60,000 nt of DNA from Tubulanus polymorphus (Eukaryota > Nemertea > Palaeonemertea > Tubulaniformes > Tubulanidae). The notes under the pieces were generated by a model that made no database searches, had not been told where the DNA came from, and saw nothing but the letters and a program-made list of their open reading frames with translations. The first letter of the stretch is position 1. Every line of letters starts with the position of its first letter. The stretch covers positions 9,398,231-9,458,230 of the forward strand of contig NC_134033.1 in assembly GCF_964204645.1 (NCBI RefSeq). Reading direction: 5' to 3'. Both the position numbers and the translations under genes were made by a program. Shown here piece after piece: positions 56,330 through 60,000 of this stretch.

Positions 56330-57383
56330 TTAAAATTTAAAATATAACATTCCTCCGATTACAATTCCTATACAAGTTATAGCTAATTTAGTATTTTCAT
56401 GGGATTTATTATCATCATTAGTTTTAATTATTTCATGTTGAATAATATCAGTTCTAATATCTTCCGATGTATTGTTATCTTTTATTTTAGAATCATTATT
56501 TAATATAATATTATTAGTTTTAGTTTCTGTTGATTGAATGTGTTTTTTTATTTTTTTCACCTTCCATTAATTTTGGAGCAGTAATTATCTTTTTATTTAT
56601 ATCATTCAATCCAAATGAATTATTTATTGTTGCAGTTTTAATTAGATTATTATAACCAATTATGTTTCCCATCTTTAATACTAAATCATTAGAAATAATA
56701 AATAGATTAGGGCCTATACAATAATTTAATCTAATATGTGATTTATCTAAATGATTTTGATATCTTACAATGTTTTCTGGAATAGATCTATTTTTATCAT
56801 TATGAATTGAATCTTCAAATAATACTTTGAATTGTTTCTGCACATCGAATGAAGTGTTATCATTTCCAATTATTGGGGATCTTGTTTCAACTTGCGCACC
56901 TAAAATACATATCAAATAAGTTCTAATAGATGGATTTATTCTTTGTATACCAGCTTTAGTAAAACCTTCACTATTTTCTAAAATGAAATTAACCCAACCA
57001 TTATTGTTTTGTTGTTGTATATTATTATAATATTTTGGTAATTCATTCCAATTTAGCGTTCTTATATCTGAATTTGTCATTATTTTTCCAAATTCTTTAG
57101 TATATAATATTCCTAATCCACCCATTGTTCCAATTTTTGCTCTAAAATCTTTATTTGAATTAATATTAAATTCATTACATATTTTATAAAACTTAGAAAA
57201 ATTAATATTATTATTCAATTCTTTAAAATATTTTGAACCTGGTAAAGGACATTCTAATTCATCTAATATTAATTTTATTTGAAAATATGTATGAAATCTA
57301 AAAAGTGATAACATCAATGGTAAACTTGGTTTGTTTAAATGATTATTCCAACTAATTCCACATCCTGTTGTTGCACAATAAAC
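56330..57383 (-). pseudogene. 462-residue conserved Polinton protein, truncated and frameshifted
   Basis: Second copy of the E1 gene at 37449. The 5' end is cut at 57383, just upstream of CATTGCGISW; the upstream codons of the open frame (57384-57437) belong to other DNA. A frame slip in the A/T homopolymer near 56545-56560 separates the body from the membrane-anchored tail (56330-56560). Confidence 0.75.
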
Positions 57384-57450
57384 GATCCCTTTCCCCCACA
57401 GCGAACGCTTACTCCGAATGTCAAGTGAGTCCAGCATACGGATAGGAGTG

Positions 57451-57608
57451 TGTTATATACTTGTATTTAGTAAATAACTTGTGCATTTGACAATGATCGG
57501 TATGTACTGTAGGAAATATAGAGTATTGATGGTATTGATATAGAGGTTGAAGCCCGCGGCCGAATAAAGTAATATATTCTTTTATTTTGATACCTCGTCG
57601 ACATAACA
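57451..57608. repeat. LTR-like segment
   Basis: 158 bp starting TGTTATATAC and ending GACATAACA, i.e. TG...CA with short inverted ends, with AATAAA inside. No target duplication or primer site was seen. Possibly a retrotransposon LTR at the E2 break. Confidence 0.35.
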
Positions 57609-57725
57609 GCTTTTCTCCGCTATATCTCTTCGGCGTGTTTAGTTTAGGCCTACGATTCCCCGGTACACTAAAGATTTATCTTAGTAAATACACGGTTAAT
57701 TCGGTGAAGAAAAATAGGTATTGTT

Positions 57726-57912
57726 AGTAATAGGGATAATAGGCTTTCAGGCCAAAGGTCGAACGGTCGAGCTCGTAAAAAATGAAAATAATAATAATTT
57801 ACAGTTGAATTAGTCGCGCACACTCCTAATTCAACTGTAAATTATTATTATTTTCATTTTTACTCACCCGCCCGTTCAACCTTTGACCTGAAAGCCTATT
57901 ATCCCTATTACT
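57726..57912 (+). repeat. E3 left palindromic terminus
   Basis: 187 bp imperfect palindrome, centre near 57819. AGTAATAGGGATAATAGG starts the outer arm and its inverse ends at 57912. Stem TTTACAGTTGAATTAG / CTAATTCAACTGTAAA. As in E1, the outer side reads GGTCGAACGGTCGAGCTCG while the inner side reads CACCCGCCCGTTCAACC. Confidence 0.85.
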
Positions 57913-57992
57913 CTTAAAATATTCACATATATGAATAATATTTAAATCATTGAACTTCTAAAATCAATTTTAATAAAAAATATAGTATTAAA

Positions 57993-58253
57993 ATGGAAGC
58001 AAATAAATACTACTGCCCAACATGTAATATCGATATAGACAAATCCCAAAAAGCAAGACACAATAAAACTATAACACATTTAGAGAATAAATTGAAACTA
58101 GAGTATTCAGAACAGTTAACAAAAGGAAAGAAATTTATTGAATTATGGAATAATGATCCAAATAATGAACAATACGTTGAGGATACGATGTTTATACTAG
58201 AACATGATTCTATTTTAGCCTATATACATTCAATGTACAGAGCTATAGAATAA
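57993..58253 (+). CDS. small C2H2 zinc-finger protein in E3 left TIR
   Basis: 86 residues; same start as in E1 (MEANKYYCPTCNID, Cys8/Cys11, RHNKTITH), same LTKGKKFIELWNNDPNNEQY middle, then a different end (MFILEHDSILAYIHSMYRAI). The shared part ends at EQYVE, where E1 has a deletion junction. Confidence 0.6.
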   Translation: MEANKYYCPTCNIDIDKSQKARHNKTITHLENKLKLEYSEQLTKGKKFIELWNNDPNNEQYVEDTMFILEHDSILAYIHSMYRAIE

Positions 58254-58540
58254 ATCGATAAATTCACAGCTGTTACAGTTGTTACTATAACGACGAGATA
58301 TTATGATTCATAATATTACAAATTGTGCTGGAACTCTGAATAGAGATGACGCATCATAATTAGAAACGTGTAGAATATTCTAGAACCGGAACTAGATGGC
58401 GTGGTATAATCAACGACGTGTCATTCTAGAAAGGCGTGCCGGAACTAGATGACGGGATATACGCTGTAATATTGTGCTCAGGATATTCTATCTTTCGAAA
58501 CGAAATAAGGAGTTTATAGTTTACAATTATAAATCTAAAT

Positions 58541-58920
58541 GTAAGTACTGTTTTTTGTAGTTATTGGGGCTATTAAATATGAAACCTTTAGATATATTTA
58601 AGTGTATTTAGTATATCTTTTAGATAGCTAGAGTTACCGCTAATATCTTTTAGATTAATAAAACGCCATACGCATCAAGAAGTGATAGAGAAACTCAAGA
58701 TACTCTTTCTGACTGAGGAATCAACAGCAATGGATATCAAACCAATAGAAATTAGCACAAGAAACACAAGAATCGCCAAAAGATCGACGAAGAAACTATA
58801 TAAGGATTTCAAAAACATTAAGACTCCAATGATTAAGTTTAACATTTGTTGATGTAGTTAAATATTTACCAGCAATTGAAAAAATGTTTGTAATTATAAA
58901 TTGTATTTATAGAAATCAAA
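58541..58920 (+). pseudogene. decayed relative of E2 accessory gene
   Basis: A leader donor GTAAGTACTG and repeated CTTTTAG acceptors as in E2, then scattered similarity ending in VDVVKYLPAIEKM near 58851. Stops break every frame. Confidence 0.45.
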
Positions 58921-58929
58921 TGATGTATT

Positions 58930-59290
58930 GGAAGAAACGACCGAACAACTTGTATAATGTATTGTGTAAATCTGATTGATGAATTTTTATGTTCGGTCGT
59001 TTCTATTCAGAATGAATATATGATTATGATTAGCGCATGCGCATTGATCAAAAGCGCGCACGAATGCGCGCTTTTGCTCAGGTATGATTTGTGAATTTTT
59101 ATGTTTAGTCGTTTCTATTATGATTAACGCATACGCATTAAGCAAAACCGGCCATAAATGGCCGAATGTAACACATGTAACACATGTAACGCATGTGTTG
59201 TTTCTATTTTACAGAATTTACAGAATGAATATATAATTATGATTAGCGCATGCGCATTAAGCAAAAGCGCGCATGAATGCGCGGTTTTGC
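58930..59290 (+). repeat. GC-rich hairpin cluster in E3
   Basis: Several stems in AT-rich DNA: AAAAGCGCGCACGAATGCGC with its partner GCGCTTTT, CGGCCATAAATGGCCG, and GCGCATGCGC, plus repeated TGTAACACA. Each unit begins with AGTCGTTTCTATT-like or GATTA(G/A)CGCAT(G/A)CGCATT words, making about three direct repeats. Confidence 0.65.
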
Positions 59291-59429
59291 CCAGTGGTAT
59301 TATTTAGATATCAAGGAATCGAAACAACTTATCAAAAGCAGCGAGGAATGAAAAAGGATGACGTTAGTCGGAGAAATGGAAGAGGATTCTAAAATATTAA
59401 CCAATTTAGTAAAAAAATACGTATAATAA

Positions 59430-60000
59430 ATGGAACCAGAACAACCACAAACTATCAATATTACAAATAACACTGGTGTTATAAATATATATTACAAGAA
59501 ATGTTCTAAATGTGAATTAGATAAATTAGCTTTAACAGAATTTAGTAAGCGTAAGATTAGCAAAGATGGTTTTCAATATTACTGTAAAACTTGCATTAAA
59601 CTATATACCAAACAATATCGAGAAGATAATAGAGAATCTTATAATGATTATATGACAGAATATATGAGAGAAAGATATCAAACAGATCTTAATTTTAGAT
59701 TGAAACAATGTTTAAGGACTAGATTAACACAATTATTCAACAAAGAAACACATTCAGAAACATTAACTAATTTATTGGGTTGTTCAGATAAATTTCTCAA
59801 ATCATGGATTATATTTCAATTCAATGATAAAATGAATATAGATAATTATGGGGATTATTACCACATTGATCACGTGTTACCAATATCTAAATTTAACATG
59901 AACGATGAATACAATAAAAAACTTATTTGGAATTGGAAAAATTTAAGACCTTTAGAAAAGAAAGAAAATCAAATCAAATCTAATAAAATAGATTTACAGT
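59430..60000 (+). CDS. HNH endonuclease, third copy (cut by window end)
   Basis: Starts MEPEQPQTINITNN and is open to the window end, reaching NLRPLEKKEN past the HIDHVLPISKFN core. All zinc-binding and HNH positions seen in the E2 copy are kept. One residue of the core differs (KFN for KFD). Confidence 0.8.
   Translation, partial: MEPEQPQTINITNNTGVINIYYKKCSKCELDKLALTEFSKRKISKDGFQYYCKTCIKLYTKQYREDNRESYNDYMTEYMRERYQTDLNFRLKQCLRTRLTQLFNKETHSETLTNLLGCSDKFLKSWIIFQFNDKMNIDNYGDYYHIDHVLPISKFNMNDEYNKKLIWNWKNLRPLEKKENQIKSNKIDLQ

Larger units (their letters stand above)
46169..57383. mobile_element. Polinton-like element E2, right end lost
   Basis: 11.2 kb. The left palindromic terminus is intact; homology to the E1 462-residue gene stops abruptly at 57383, so PolB, penton, membrane genes and right terminus are missing. 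It has genes E1 lacks: intact HNH, integrase, packaging ATPase, capsid. Many are frameshifted. Left-half genes are on plus, right-half genes on minus, converging near 52.0-52.3 kb on hairpins. Confidence 0.85.
57726..60000 (+). mobile_element. Polinton-like element E3 (left end, runs off the window)
   Basis: Left palindromic terminus, TIR zinc-finger gene, a decayed accessory gene, GC-rich hairpins and an HNH gene in that order. Termini and genes closely match E1's left end, but E3 keeps about 1.1 kb between finger and HNH gene that E1 lacks. Confidence 0.8.

Noticed and set aside
57726-57745. I-SceI-like homing site at the Polinton end (TAGGGATAA)
   Set aside because: Nine matching bases are too few, and the known site's second half is absent.

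Overview
The window is animal nuclear DNA, most likely from a marine invertebrate (a guess from repeat flavour, such as frequent AGGCCTA words; the species cannot be read from the sequence). There are no bacterial features. Almost everything recognisable is transposon-derived, in nested layers: non-LTR retrotransposons, small DNA transposons, one large non-coding inverted-repeat element, an LTR-element remnant, and three copies of an AT-rich Polinton/Maverick-like element (an endogenous DNA-virus-like transposon).

Region by region. 1-4700: mostly unassigned, with a run of exon-like repeats (1142-1621), a possible two-exon small gene (1647-2143) and a tRNA-derived SINE head near 3.9 kb. 4701-14682 (minus): a decayed transposase-like gene with one recognisable intron, split by element A (5442-12597). 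A is 7.16 kb, non-coding, with about 0.6-0.7 kb inverted termini built from tandem units carrying GGGAGGAATATTCCTCCC, and an ACAG target duplication. 15.0-16.1 kb: a GTTCGAAC-rich array and an RT scrap. 16371-21187: a 1.84 kb tandem duplication. 21.2-35.86 kb: a second, reversed copy of A (A') interrupted by a Harbinger-like MITE, a two-ORF LINE that itself carries a MULE-like insertion and a coding 66 bp minisatellite, and a second LINE with a long open frame.

35861-44301 (E1), 46169-57383 (E2) and 57726-60000+ (E3) are three related Polinton-like copies. E1 keeps one end of the gene map: family B DNA polymerase (frameshifted), small membrane proteins and several conserved Polinton genes, with two internal deletions. 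E2 keeps the other: HNH endonuclease, integrase with chromodomain, FtsK/HerA-type ATPase, major capsid protein, membrane and coiled-coil proteins; its right end is lost. E3 enters the window with its left end and an HNH gene. Overlaid, E1 and E2 predict a parent of roughly 17 kb or more: HNH, accessory genes, integrase and ATPase on one strand; zinc-finger genes, capsid, coiled-coil/membrane gene, acidic protein, conserved 462-residue protein, membrane genes, penton-like protein and PolB on the other.

The most striking point is the ends. Each preserved terminus is a long imperfect palindrome (about 190-400 bp): outer arm starting AGTAATAGGG, hairpin core, then the inverted arm. Core sequences differ between copies, but the palindromic design and the flanking words are kept. 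This resembles hairpin telomeres or their concatemer junctions rather than the simple inverted repeats usual for Polintons. Together with a zinc-finger/HNH nuclease gene near the left end, it is the best candidate here for an undescribed system. Between E1 and E2 lies a 5' fragment of a Ty3-like retrotransposon.
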